DNA of 64,000 nt from Paenibacillus sp. FSL H8-0048 (GCF_038002825.1 NZ_JBBODF010000001.1:62001-126000), one strand, 5' to 3'; shown: positions 1-8,790, counted from the stretch's first letter. The notes: generated by a model from the sequence alone, not told the origin. A program made the numbers and translations.

Positions 1-549
1 TTCTTCGGCCTGATGGCCAGTGTCTTTTATTCCCTGACGGCCTGGCTGGCCCCGATAGCTATGTCTATGGGCTACAGCCGTCATGATGCGGGTAACCTGC
101 TCACACTCTTCACCCTGATTCAGATTCCGGTAAGTATTCTGGTGCCAATCCTTACGGCCAGATTCCGGCGGCGCACCTTATGGCTGGTGCTGTGCAGTCT
201 GTTCGAGCTAAGCGGACTGCTGCTGCTCCTCGGATCAGGCTCTCCAATCCTGAGCGCAGTCCTGCTCGGGATCGGTGCCGGAGGCTTGTTCCCGCTGGCG
301 CTCATGCTGCCGCTGCTCATGACGCAGCGGGCGGAAGAGGCCAGCGCCTGGTCCTCACTGAGCCAGGGCGGCGGCTATATTCTCGGAGCCTTGGGTCCCC
401 TCGCAGTGGGCCGCATCCTGGATGCCTCGGGCTCATTCCAGCTTGCCTTAACCGGCCTAGCTGTAGTCACTGTGCTCATGATCGCGGTGCAGCTGATGAT
501 AGGCAGAAGCTCCGGCGAAGGGCAACGCAATAAGGAACAGTTAAATTAA
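1..549 (+). CDS. MFS transporter, C-terminal part (CynX/NimT-like)
   Basis: The reading frame is open from the first base, so the gene starts before the window and only about the last 182 residues are seen. They contain roughly five hydrophobic helices with short basic loops (for example FRRRT near residue 55), as expected of the C-terminal half of a 12-helix major facilitator transporter. The glycine-rich stretch around LGIGAGGLFPLALML and the following SQGGGYILGALGP resemble the CynX/NimT (cyanate, nitroimidazole, YycB) branch, where MFS members export or import small organic anions. The substrate cannot be read from this fragment. It converges with the signalling genes that follow on the other strand. 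Confidence 0.8.
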   Translation, partial: FFGLMASVFYSLTAWLAPIAMSMGYSRHDAGNLLTLFTLIQIPVSILVPILTARFRRRTLWLVLCSLFELSGLLLLLGSGSPILSAVLLGIGAGGLFPLALMLPLLMTQRAEEASAWSSLSQGGGYILGALGPLAVGRILDASGSFQLALTGLAVVTVLMIAVQLMIGRSSGEGQRNKEQLN

Positions 550-595
550 CGGTGTGGATTTCCTGATCCATATGTGCTGGCACGGCAACCTGTAT

Positions 596-1297
596 TTAGC
601 TGCCGGTCTTTGTATAAGGCAGAACAACAACCGTTTCGTACTTTCCGGGCTTGACCGTCGTTCTCAGATGCCCGCCGTATTTGCCCGTAACCTGCTGAAT
701 AGTACTTAAGCCGATTCCGTGCAATTCCGGATGGTCCCGGCGGCATGGCGCTGCTGTGCTGGCGGGAGCGGCCATGGAGTTGCCGATATAGATAAAGAGG
801 GCATTGTTGTTCGAATGGATATGAAGCTGAATAGACCTGTTCTCAGCCGGCCGGACTTGTCTCGCTGCATCTATGGCATTATCCAGAAGGTTGCCAAGTA
901 CTATGCACAGATCATAGCGTTCAATGTTAACAGGTGCACCGGTGAGCTGTACCTTATGCTGCATGACAATATTCAGGTCAGAAGCGAGGTTAAGCGCATG
1001 GCTGACCAAGGCATCCACCGCCAGGTTGCCGGTAGTGATAGTGTTACAGGAAGCCTCGATCTGGTGCAGAATCCCATTAATATGATTAGCGCCCTCTGCC
1101 GCATGGCCTGCTTCAATACAGGTGCGTATGTATACCAATTGCTTATTCATATCATGAATAATTCGCTTGATGTCCATGAAGGAATGTAAGGTATCCTGAT
1201 AGCTGAGCTCCTGGGCTTCAAGCTGTCTATGCAGACGGCCATTCACCTCAGCCAGCCTCGCAGCCTCGTTCCTCCTCCTGAACCATAAGACCATCAT
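596..1297 (-). CDS. GHKL-type sensor kinase, cytosolic (AgrC C-terminus-like)
   Basis: This 233-residue protein carries a coiled-coil-like N-terminus, the phosphoacceptor region IKRIIHDMNKQL, and a GHKL ATPase core with the N box NLLDNAIDAA and the glycine-rich HGIGLSTIQQV. This matches the catalytic half of AgrC/ComD-type peptide-sensing kinases, which phosphorylate a LytTR response regulator. Those kinases are usually above 400 residues with a six-helix membrane sensor; here only a short hydrophobic start is present and no membrane segments are seen. The start overlaps the stop of the upstream LytTR gene (TAATG), so the two are translationally coupled. It may sense cytoplasmic signals, or be a sensor-less remnant. 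Confidence 0.8.
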   Translation of the reverse strand: MMVLWFRRRNEAARLAEVNGRLHRQLEAQELSYQDTLHSFMDIKRIIHDMNKQLVYIRTCIEAGHAAEGANHINGILHQIEASCNTITTGNLAVDALVSHALNLASDLNIVMQHKVQLTGAPVNIERYDLCIVLGNLLDNAIDAARQVRPAENRSIQLHIHSNNNALFIYIGNSMAAPASTAAPCRRDHPELHGIGLSTIQQVTGKYGGHLRTTVKPGKYETVVVLPYTKTGS

Positions 1298-2051
1298 TAT
1301 CCTCTCCCTTGAATTTCTTCCAGTACATATCCGGCATAGACATCCTTGAAGGACTTCGACTGGGAGCGACCAATAGGATATTCTTCATTATTGGACATGA
1401 CCACGGAGTTCGCGTTGAACCTGCGGACATGCTCCAAGTTCACAATAATGGAACGGTGAATCAGCAGGAACGGATTGCCCAGCTTGTCCGAATAGCTCTG
1501 CAAGGTGCCATTAATGAAGTATTCCGGGGAGACAGTGATGAGCTTCAGCTTGTTTTGTGCGAGGGATGCTTGATTTTGATAATGGCAATAATATCGGACC
1601 ATCGCAGCACCACCTGATCGTCGTCCTCTACCTTAATGGTGAAGAAGCGGTTCGGGCTGGAATGAATATAGCTGCACAGCTTGAGTATTTTTTCTTGGAA
1701 TAATTCATAAGGAACCGGCTTGAGCAGGTATTGGAAGGTCTGAACGTCAAAGCTGTCCATAATATATTCAGGGTAGCTGCTCAAAAAGATAATCTGCACA
1801 TCGCGGTCAGGCAAAGACCGGATAGCCTGAGCGGTCTCAATTCCGCTGATTCCGGTCATTTCGACATCCAAAATCAACAGGTGATAGGTGTATTCTCCCT
1901 GCATGGCTTTGTAATCCTGCAGCAGCTGTTCGCCGGAAGAGAAGCAGTGGACATCAAATGAATAGTTAGTCGACAGTGACAGCAGCTTGAAATACTGCTT
2001 CACCTTGCTCAGAACGTTGGCATCATCATCGCACACGCCTATATGAAACAA
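1297..2051 (-). pseudogene. LytTR-family response regulator, frameshifted
   Basis: The first part has a receiver domain (acidic triad CDDD, phospho-Asp region LILDVEMTG, and LLKPV with the conserved lysine). The last part, in another frame, is a LytTR DNA-binding domain (LKLITVSPEYFINGTLQ, FLLIHRSIIVNLEHV). The two halves are separated by a -1 frame change between about 1555 and 1600, after the start of the LytTR domain (RWSDIIAI), near an AAAA run. The likely start is the TTG at 2051, preceded by AAAGGAGAG; an upstream ATG at 2150 has no such site. AgrA-like regulators bind direct repeats as dimers, so separate halves should not work. It could be a pseudogene, a sequencing error in a homopolymer, or frameshift expression. 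Confidence 0.75.
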
Positions 2052-2110
2052 GTCTATCTCTCCTTTTAATGTGGCCTCATTCCTCATAGATGGACAGTAA
2101 AATGAACCGT

Positions 2111-2136
2111 GGAATGCGTTTGCATTCCTTATTATA
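2111..2136 (-). promoter_or_regulatory. Palindrome and -10 element upstream of LytTR gene
   Basis: A perfect inverted repeat GGAATGC-GTTT-GCATTCC lies at 2111-2128. Just upstream in the minus-strand sense is TATAAT (2131-2136 read on the minus strand) with a poor -35. The palindrome would sit at the start of the transcript and could be an operator or a 5' stem-loop. No regulator is identified for it. Confidence 0.4.
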
Positions 2137-2294
2137 CCATTATCATACATAATATTCCATAAAGTGAAAGGATGCGTTATATTGAATTCGAGAGATGCAA
2201 GAGATCATTGATAGATTCATATGTGAAACAAATCACGTTATGCCGTGGCTATCCAGCAACAACAATCTTTTATTTCCCGTAAGGATGTGAGTGA

Positions 2295-2573
2295 ATGGAC
2301 GCAAGTACATTATTGTCCAAAGTCGATGTTATCCATGAGGATTTAGGTGAGGAATCACTGGTGATGGACCGTAATCATGAGATGTTCTTCTTGAATCAGA
2401 CCGCCAAGTATTTGTGGGAGCACTGTAATGGACGAACGATATCCGAGGTTGCCGGTATGCTCCATGACCAGTGTCTGGAGAAGGACCAGATTGAGTTAAG
2501 TGATATTATTGCGGACTGTATTGGCGCTTTTGAAGAGCTGGAGCAGAGAGGTTTTGTGAAAATAAGGAAATGA
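2295..2573 (+). CDS. PqqD-family peptide chaperone-like protein
   Basis: A 92-residue protein with the PqqD fold signature: a DLGEESLVMDRNHEMFFLNQTAKYLWEHCNG stretch in two beta-strand pairs followed by helices (ISEVAGML, FEELEQRGFV). PqqD-like proteins hold a precursor peptide and present it to a radical SAM enzyme during ribosomal-peptide (RiPP) modification. The next gene, 9 bases downstream, begins as a radical SAM enzyme, which fits that role. No precursor-peptide gene is recognised between the divergent LytTR gene and this one. As the partner enzyme is broken, this gene is probably an orphan. The start has a weak AAGGATGTGAG site. Confidence 0.8.
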   Translation: MDASTLLSKVDVIHEDLGEESLVMDRNHEMFFLNQTAKYLWEHCNGRTISEVAGMLHDQCLEKDQIELSDIIADCIGAFEELEQRGFVKIRK

Positions 2574-2582
2574 GGTGCTAGT

Positions 2583-2984
2583 GTGGAATTGTTATCCCCA
2601 GCCAAGAGCTTTAGATTAGGCGGTTGTTATCTGGAAATCACCTCGAGCTGCAACCTGCGCTGCCTGCATTGCTATAACGAATCCGGCGTTCAGCAGGGAC
2701 AGATTGATATGCCTACCTTCATGAGCATCATTAATGATCTGCCGGATCATCCTGATACAAGCATTACCATCTCCGGGGGAGAGCCGACATCGCATCCTGA
2801 ATTCTGGGATTTCATGGAGGCGCTGCAGAAGAAGCAGTTCGGCATGGTGCTGGTAATTGCATATCCGGTATTTCGATACAGTATGGAAGCTGGCTGCGTC
2901 CGTAGCTCTATGCCTGCACTGGTTCAATCCGCTGGTCTGGCTGATGGTCTTCTATCTGAACCGGGAGCTGGAGATGGTCTGTGA
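2583..2984 (+). pseudogene. Radical SAM enzyme, N-terminal fragment cut at a chimeric junction
   Basis: Starts at GTG 2583 after TGAGGTG. The first ~91 residues are an authentic radical SAM start: CNLRCLHC (C23, C27, C30, the 4Fe-4S/SAM cysteines), ISGGEPTSHPEFW (SAM-binding GGEP) and a following beta strand. At about 2855 the homology stops and the frame continues as nonsense to 2984 through sequence that, in the +1 frame, encodes an M56-like peptidase. Typical SPASM/radical SAM peptide maturases exceed 300 residues, so about three quarters of the enzyme is missing and it should be inactive. Together with the PqqD-like gene it marks a former RiPP modification locus. Confidence 0.8.
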
Positions 2985-3648
2985 TGCCAGAGTCATCCGT
3001 AAGCTGGGTGCAGAGCACAAGGCGGATTATGCGTTATGTCTCTTGGAGGTGGCGGAGCAACAGAGGGGGTTCACACCCCTGTATACAGGCTTCAGTAAAA
3101 ATGCGACAAAGGAAAGGATCGTGTCGATCATGAAATTGCAAAAATTGACGGTGTTGACGGCGGCCATTTCACTCATGCTGATCGCAGGAGCGGTGTCCGC
3201 GTTCGCGGAGCAGTCCAGCGATGCGGTAAGCAGTGACAATACAGTGAATTCTGCGGAAATGAATGCACAGGAGAGCGACGACAACAGCGGGCTTGATTCT
3301 GCCGCAGCGGCAGCTTCCTCGGAGGATGGAGCGGCAGTAACCGATTTTAACTATGATGCGCTGAAGGATTACATGACCTATGGACTGACGTATGACAAGG
3401 CCCAGGACCGCTTCCTGTACAACGGCAAGCATATCCGCCTGTTCATGGACCCTGACCTTCAGCATGAAGGCAAGTTCAATAAATTCTATTATGACGGGAA
3501 CGGCTCAGCTGATTTCCGGGTCATCAGAGACAAGGACAACGCTGTTAAGGAGATTAAGCTGCTGGAAGACAGTGAGCTTCAGGCTTTGGCCAAGGCGTAT
3601 GGCTTTGAACTGGGCAAGGAGGGCCTGAAATTCAGCAACGCCAACTAA
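2856..3648 (+). pseudogene. M56/BlaR1-type membrane protein, C-terminal fragment
   Basis: The frame opens at the junction with HIRYFDTVWKLAASVALCLHWFNPLVWLM, typical of the region immediately after the HExxH zinc site of M56 (BlaR1/MecR1) peptidases. It continues with the ...REL...CDARVIRKLG segment and a juxtamembrane helix (KLTVLTAAISLMLIAGAVSAFAEQ), followed by a ~140-residue extracellular domain of unknown type ending ...LKFSNAN. The N-terminal membrane helices and first zinc histidine are absent. No ribosome site suits the first usable start (TTG 2857), which lies inside the radical SAM fragment. It is read as a deletion or recombination product; the intact family transduces cell-wall signals by proteolysis. 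Confidence 0.75.
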
Positions 3649-3676
3649 GCTTTCGTTAGGATGGCACCTGCAAGTG

Positions 3677-3714
3677 AGCGCGCTTCCTTAAGCTTCATCT
3701 GGGAGTGCGCTTTT
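3677..3714 (+). terminator. Rho-independent terminator
   Basis: Arms 3677-3687 (AGCGCGCTTCC) and 3701-3711 (GGGAGTGCGCT) pair over 11 positions with two G-U pairs, followed by T-rich sequence. It closes the M56 fragment. A TATAAT at 3717-3722 directly after it may serve the next gene. Confidence 0.7.
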
Positions 3715-3765
3715 GCTATAATAAGAGCGGATTACAGAAGAACAAGTGAAGGGGAGAGGAAAGGC

Positions 3766-4320
3766 ATGACCACGAATGAACCCTCCGAGCAACTGGTGGA
3801 AATGCTGGGCCAGCCATATGATCCCAAGCGTATCCAGGCCCTGCTGAAACCTTACGGTGTCCGGAGACTGCCCACGCCAAAAAGCTATTTCAACGACGAA
3901 ATCGTCTGGACAGCGAAATCATCACTACGCATTGATCTGTACCGCGGACCCAAGCTGGAGAATCTGACCGGACTCCGGCATCCAGACCCGCAAGAATGGA
4001 TTATCGGTGCTGTTCAATTCCTCGCACCCGGAGCGGATGACCGGGTCAAGACTCCTTATCCCGGGCTGCTTCCCGGGAGCCTTGCAATGAGCTCCTCTCC
4101 GGTACAGGCGATGGCGGCATACGGCCAGCCCGCGATGGATGAGGAATGTGAGTGGCCCGGCTTCTCCGGCCGGATTCTCGCTTGGCGGGGGCAGGGCATC
4201 AATATCGTCTTAGAGTATGAGGACAGCCTGAGCGGGCGGGTGCTGAGAAGCTGCACAGCCTGCCTGATCGGCTGCATCGGTGCTTGGACGAGCGACAACC
4301 CGGAGGTTTTTGCACCTTGA
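3766..4320 (+). CDS. Hypothetical protein, 184 aa
   Basis: The start ATG at 3766 follows GGGGAGAGGAAAGGC; an in-frame upstream region overlapping the terminator is not used. The product is soluble, without signal peptide or membrane segment, and has mixed alpha/beta character with several tryptophans (EWIIGAVQFLAPG, EWPGFSGRILAWRGQGINIVLEYEDS). I do not recognise the family and make no functional claim. It stands alone between a terminator and a repeat-rich spacer. Confidence 0.65.
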   Translation: MTTNEPSEQLVEMLGQPYDPKRIQALLKPYGVRRLPTPKSYFNDEIVWTAKSSLRIDLYRGPKLENLTGLRHPDPQEWIIGAVQFLAPGADDRVKTPYPGLLPGSLAMSSSPVQAMAAYGQPAMDEECEWPGFSGRILAWRGQGINIVLEYEDSLSGRVLRSCTACLIGCIGAWTSDNPEVFAP

Positions 4321-4348
4321 GCATTGCCAATCAACAAGGAAACTAAGC

Positions 4349-4478
4349 TTGGATAAAAGGCACTTATTCCCGCCGAATCATACTCCTTTCAAGCAATATT
4401 TAGAAAAAAGTCACTTCTTTCAGCCGATTCTATGAAATCGGCTGGATTTGCACAAATGAAGAAGTGTTGTTTATCCAA
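4349..4478. repeat. MITE-like element with terminal inverted repeats
   Basis: Ends 4349-4365 (TTGGATAAAAGGCACTT) and 4462-4478 (complement TTGGATAAACAACACTT) are inverted copies. An internal hairpin CAGCCGATT (4421-4429) / AATCGGCTG (4436-4444) lies inside. The ~130 bp unit has no coding capacity. The rest of the 4321-4632 spacer shows nothing else recognisable. Confidence 0.5.
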
Positions 4479-4632
4479 CTGCTACCCGCAACTCCCCCGT
4501 TAGCGCTCGAATTAATTGTACTTTTTCCACTAGATTCCCTTCGCATTTCCTCCGCACTCCCTCCGCGCGCGATGAACTGCACCTTCTCTCCCTCCTGCAT
4601 TTCATACCACTGGGCATACTTGCTAATTTGTA

Positions 4633-4680
4633 TTTACAAAATATGGAATACATGCTATCTTTGCTATGAAAGCGCAACCA
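4633..4680 (+). promoter_or_regulatory. Promoter and cre-like site of the mannanase gene
   Basis: TTTACA (4633-4638), a 17 bp spacer and TATCTT (4656-4661) preceded by an extended TG form a sigma-A type promoter. TGAAAGCGCAACCA (4667-4680), at the expected transcription start, differs at two positions from the catabolite-response (CcpA) consensus. The placement suggests glucose repression. Confidence 0.5.
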
Positions 4681-4737
4681 TGATCTGATAGGTTAACCAA
4701 GGTTTTACCATTTTGTTGATGGGGAGGAAAGAGGAAA

Positions 4738-7317
4738 ATGAAGAAATGGCTCAAAAGAACAGGAACAATGCTGCTGGCGTGTACGCTGCTTCTTGGAGGA
4801 CTTACTGCACCGCCTGTCGCCCGCGCTAACCCCGCACTGATTACCATCGAAAGCGAGGATGCCCAGCTCACCCCGGACTTGCAAGTGACGACCCAGATTT
4901 ACGGAACGCCGAAGCCCGGCTATTCGGGAAGCGGTTTTGTCTGGATGCAGAACTCCGGTACGCTAACCTACACTGTAACTGTCCCGGCAACCGGCATGTA
5001 TACGATCTCGACCCGTTATATGCAGGAGCTGAGTCCGGATGGCAGACAGCAGGCGCTAATCGTTAACGGTGCTGCGAAGGGTTCGTATATGCTGCCCTAC
5101 ACCACTACATGGAAGGATTTCAACTTCGGCTATCACAAGCTGACTCAAGGCAGCAATACCATTCAGGTAAAAGCAGGCTGGGGCTTCGCTTATTTCGACA
5201 CCTTCACGGTGGATCATGCGAACCTGGACCCCCTGATTGTACAGCCCGTTCTCTCTGACGCTCAGGCTACGCCCGAAACCCAGCTCCTGATGAATTATTT
5301 GACGGAGGTGTACGGTAAGCATATGCTCTCGGGCCAGCAGGAGATTTACGGTGGAGGGAATGACGGCAACTCCGAGCTGGAATTCGACTGGATTCACAAT
5401 CTAACCGGGAAATATCCGGCAGTCCGCGGGTTTGACCTCATGAATTACAATCCGCTGTATGGCTGGGAGGACGGCACTACGGCCCGCATGATCGACTGGG
5501 TGAATAATAAGGGCGGGATTGCGACTAATAGCTGGCACCTTACCGTTCCCCGTGACTTCACCGCCTATCAGCTAGGGGAATTTGTGGATTGGAAGCAGGC
5601 GACCTATAAACCAACCGAGACCAATTTCAATACCGCTAATGCTGTGATTCCAGGGACCAAAGAGTACCAGTATCTGCAGCTTGCTATCCAGGATCTGGCG
5701 GAACAATTACAGATTCTGCAGGACAACAATGTGCCCGTGATCTTCCGTCCTTACCATGAGGCAGAAGGCAACGGCGGGCTGAATGGAGAAGGGGCGTGGT
5801 TCTGGTGGGCTTCAGCAGGGGCAGAGGTGTACAAGCAGCTCTGGGACCAGCTCTATACAGAGCTTACAGAGACCTACGGCCTGCATAACCTGATCTGGAC
5901 CTATAACAGCTATGTGTACAGCACTTCTCCGGCCTGGTATCCAGGGGATGATCAGGTGGATATTGTCGGCTACGATAAATACAACACCATCTACAACCGT
6001 TATGACGGCTTGTCCGGCGTGCCGAATGAGGACGCGATTAGCTCGACCTTTTATCAGCTGGTGGATCTGACTGGCGGTAAGAAGATGGTAGCCATGACCG
6101 AGAACGACACCGTTCCCAGTGTGCAGAATCTGACCGAAGAGCGGACTGGCTGGCTCTACTTCCTGCCATGGTACGGAGAGCATCTGATGAGCACGGCGTT
6201 CAATTATCCGGCTACGCTGACCACTCTGTATCAGAGTGATTATGTCATTACGCTGGACGAGCTGCCTGATCTGAAGGGGAATAACCCTCATCCGGGCGCC
6301 ACCATTACACCATCTATGGTCGAATTTGACAAAGCTCCGGCGCATCAGACCGATCAGACCGTGACTATGAATCTGAACGGCAACACGTTAACGGCCCTTC
6401 GTTCGGGTACCAACGTGTTGACTGAGAACCAGGACTATACCATAAACGGGAACACACTGCTGCTCACTAAGGCGTTCTTGGCAACTTTGCCGGTTGGTGA
6501 GCATTCGATCATCCTGGATTTCAATCAGGGCCAAGACCCCGTGTTAAAAGTAAAAGTCACCGATACAACGCCAGGCGCTGCCATCTCACCAGACCATGCG
6601 GTATTTGACCGGGCGGCGAATCTTGCGCAGGATATTTCCGTAGCGCTTACCTTACAGGGGCATCAGCTGACAAGCCTGAAGAGCGGAAGCTACACACTTG
6701 TATCCGGCCAGGATTTTACGGCAACAGACACTGCAGTGGTCTTGAGAAAAGCATACCTCTCCACACTGCCGCTGGGACAGAATACGATTACCTTTCATTT
6801 CAGCGGCGGATCTGAGGTTGTACTTAATGTGAATGTAGAGGATAGCAGTGTTCCGCTGCCTTCAGGTGACTTGACCATTCAATCCTACAATGGCAGCACC
6901 GGTGCTTCGACCAATGGAATCGCACCTAAATTCAAAGTGATCAACACCGGGAATGCACCTGTCCAGCTCAGCGATGTGAAGCTCCGGTATTACTACACGA
7001 TTGACGGCGAGCAGCAGCAGAGCTTCTGGACCGACTGGGCCAGCATCGGAAATGCGAATGTCACCGGGACCTTCGTGAAGCTGGACACCCCGGCGGCCGG
7101 TGCCGATTATGCGCTGGAGATTGGCTTCACCAGTGCTGCGGGCACCCTGAACCCCGGCCAGAGCGCCGAGATCCAGACCCGCTTCGCTAAGGTCAACTGG
7201 TCCAATTACAATCAGGCCAACGACTATTCCTTTAATGCCGCCGGCACCCAGTTCGCGGATCATGAGCAGGTTACCGGATATGTGAACGGGCAGCTGGTGT
7301 GGGGGATTGAGCCTTAG
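4738..7317 (+). CDS. Secreted GH26 beta-mannanase with CBM_X2 and CBM3 modules
   Basis: This 859-residue secreted enzyme should hydrolyse beta-1,4-mannan or glucomannan outside the cell. A signal peptide (KKWLKRTGTMLLACTLLLGG, cleavage after ARA near residue 30) is followed by a CBM35-like beta-sandwich (~33-160) and the GH26 catalytic barrel (~175-510). The acid/base is E341 in RPYHEAEG and the nucleophile E455 in AMTENDT. Two CBM_X2 immunoglobulin-like domains follow (~521-610 and ~615-705, both with YTL/YTI...LTKAFL or LRKAYL motifs), then a C-terminal CBM3 cellulose-binding module (~715-859, LTIQSYN...YYTID). Start ATG follows GGGGAGGAAAGAGG. It pairs with the GH5 gene downstream; both have cre-like sites. 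CBM35 assignment is the least sure part. Confidence 0.92.
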   Translation: MKKWLKRTGTMLLACTLLLGGLTAPPVARANPALITIESEDAQLTPDLQVTTQIYGTPKPGYSGSGFVWMQNSGTLTYTVTVPATGMYTISTRYMQELSPDGRQQALIVNGAAKGSYMLPYTTTWKDFNFGYHKLTQGSNTIQVKAGWGFAYFDTFTVDHANLDPLIVQPVLSDAQATPETQLLMNYLTEVYGKHMLSGQQEIYGGGNDGNSELEFDWIHNLTGKYPAVRGFDLMNYNPLYGWEDGTTARMIDWVNNKGGIATNSWHLTVPRDFTAYQLGEFVDWKQATYKPTETNFNTANAVIPGTKEYQYLQLAIQDLAEQLQILQDNNVPVIFRPYHEAEGNGGLNGEGAWFWWASAGAEVYKQLWDQLYTELTETYGLHNLIWTYNSYVYSTSPAWYPGDDQVDIVGYDKYNTIYNRYDGLSGVPNEDAISSTFYQLVDLTGGKKMVAMTENDTVPSVQNLTEERTGWLYFLPWYGEHLMSTAFNYPATLTTLYQSDYVITLDELPDLKGNNPHPGATITPSMVEFDKAPAHQTDQTVTMNLNGNTLTALRSGTNVLTENQDYTINGNTLLLTKAFLATLPVGEHSIILDFNQGQDPVLKVKVTDTTPGAAISPDHAVFDRAANLAQDISVALTLQGHQLTSLKSGSYTLVSGQDFTATDTAVVLRKAYLSTLPLGQNTITFHFSGGSEVVLNVNVEDSSVPLPSGDLTIQSYNGSTGASTNGIAPKFKVINTGNAPVQLSDVKLRYYYTIDGEQQQSFWTDWASIGNANVTGTFVKLDTPAAGADYALEIGFTSAAGTLNPGQSAEIQTRFAKVNWSNYNQANDYSFNAAGTQFADHEQVTGYVNGQLVWGIEP

Positions 7318-7431
7318 GCACTCGGTTTTATAATGGATACATTTTGATGTTCGGAATTTCTATAGCGATGCTTCTGTCTTGCCTGATAATAAGAATGCAA
7401 TCCAAGCAATTTCGTCGTTCATAAATAAGCT

Positions 7432-7445
7432 TGTAACCGTTTTCG
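7432..7445 (+). promoter_or_regulatory. cre-like site upstream of GH5 gene
   Basis: TGTAACCGTTTTCG matches the CcpA catabolite-response consensus at all but the last position. It lies 36 bp before the GH5 start, so CcpA binding would block transcription. Confidence 0.5.
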
Positions 7446-7480
7446 TGTGACACAATTACTATAAGAATGGAGGTTCAAAT

Positions 7481-8707
7481 ATGTTAGCCAAAATCAAAAA
7501 ATACGGAGTATACAGCGTCGCTCTAGTATTACTGGCTTCCACCCTGTTCGGCAGCTCAGGTTCACGTGCCTCTGCGGAAGAGGCGTCAGCCGCGCTGACC
7601 CCGGACTTCAGATCGTTGCAGGCTTCGCAGATCGTCAGCGAGATGGGGGCCGGATGGAATCTGGGCAACTCGCTCGAAGCTTCAGTGAATGGAATACCCA
7701 GCGAGACGGCCTGGAATAACCCAACCATTACGCCGCAGCTGATCCAAAAGGTCAAAGCAGCAGGCTTCAAAACGATCCGCATCCCAGTCTCTTATCTGAA
7801 TTATATCGGCAGCGCTCCTAATTATACAATTAACTCGGCATGGCTGGACCGTGTGAAAGCAGTCGTGGATTACGCCTACAATGAAGGCCTGTATGTCGTC
7901 ATTAATATTCACGGGGACGGCTTCAATTCCGTTCAGGGCAGCTGGCTCCTCGTGAACAGCGGCAACCAGACCGCCATTAAGCAGAAGTACCAGAAGGTAT
8001 GGCAGCAGATCGCGAATAAGTTCGCAAATTATGGCGAGCGGCTGATTTTGGAGTCGATGAACGAGGTGTTTGACGGCAACTACAGCAATCCGAATCCGGC
8101 GTACTACGCCAACCTGAATGCTTACAATCAGATCTTTGTGGATACGGTCAGACAGACAGGCGGCAACAATAGCGCCAGATGGCTGCTGATTCCGGGTTGG
8201 AATACGAATATCGACTATACAGCAGGCAATTACGGGTTCGTACTTCCAACTGACAATTACAGATCATCTGCCATACCCAGCGCGGAAAAAAGAATCATGA
8301 TCTCCGCCCACTACTACTCCCCTTGGGATTTTGCCGGCGAGGAATCGGGGAATATTACGCAGTGGGGTGCGTCAGCGACGAACCCTGCCAAGAAATCTAC
8401 CTGGGGACAGGAGGACTATCTGAACTCGCAGCTCCAATCTATGTACAATAAATTCACAACCCAAGGCTATCCGGTGGTGATCGGAGAATTCGGTTCGATT
8501 GACAAATCGTCCTATGACTCAAGCAATAACAACTACCGCGCCGCCTATGCCAAAGCCGTAACCGCAACCGCCAAGAAGTACAAGGCCGTACCTGTCTATT
8601 GGGACAATGGCTATAACGGCCAGCATGGCTTCGCCCTGTTCAACCGTTATAACAACACCGTCACCCAGCAAGGCATTATCAATGCCATTATGCAGGGGAT
8701 GCAATAA
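7481..8707 (+). CDS. Secreted GH5 endoglucanase
   Basis: A 408-residue secreted glycoside hydrolase of family 5, expected to cleave internal beta-1,4-glucan bonds of cellulose or related glucans. The signal peptide is MLAKIKKYGVYSVALVLLAS with cleavage near ASA (~residue 32). The barrel shows family landmarks: GWNLGNSLEA, FKTIRIPVSY, VINIHGDG, the acid/base E195 in ESMNEVF, SAHYYSPWDF, the nucleophile E336 in VIGEFGS, and YWDNG. No carbohydrate-binding module follows, so it is a single-domain enzyme, unlike the modular GH26 upstream. Start ATG after GGAGGTTCAAAT. The 160-bp gap with its own cre-like site and the terminator downstream indicate a separately transcribed gene. Confidence 0.93.
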   Translation: MLAKIKKYGVYSVALVLLASTLFGSSGSRASAEEASAALTPDFRSLQASQIVSEMGAGWNLGNSLEASVNGIPSETAWNNPTITPQLIQKVKAAGFKTIRIPVSYLNYIGSAPNYTINSAWLDRVKAVVDYAYNEGLYVVINIHGDGFNSVQGSWLLVNSGNQTAIKQKYQKVWQQIANKFANYGERLILESMNEVFDGNYSNPNPAYYANLNAYNQIFVDTVRQTGGNNSARWLLIPGWNTNIDYTAGNYGFVLPTDNYRSSAIPSAEKRIMISAHYYSPWDFAGEESGNITQWGASATNPAKKSTWGQEDYLNSQLQSMYNKFTTQGYPVVIGEFGSIDKSSYDSSNNNYRAAYAKAVTATAKKYKAVPVYWDNGYNGQHGFALFNRYNNTVTQQGIINAIMQGMQ

Positions 8708-8751
8708 GCAATTTAGCGTGAAGCGGCGGATCACAATCTGTCTGTAAAATG

Positions 8752-8790
8752 AAGCAAGCTCCTGTGGTGTTCACGGGAGCTTGCTTGTGC
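8752..8790 (+). terminator. Rho-independent terminator after GH5 gene
   Basis: An 11-bp perfect stem AAGCAAGCTCC (8752-8762) / GGAGCTTGCTT (8776-8786) lies 45 bases after the stop codon. Confidence 0.75.

Noticed and set aside
719..1189. 156-residue frame opposite the GHKL kinase
   Set aside because: Antisense to a gene with clear kinase motifs, no domain of its own.
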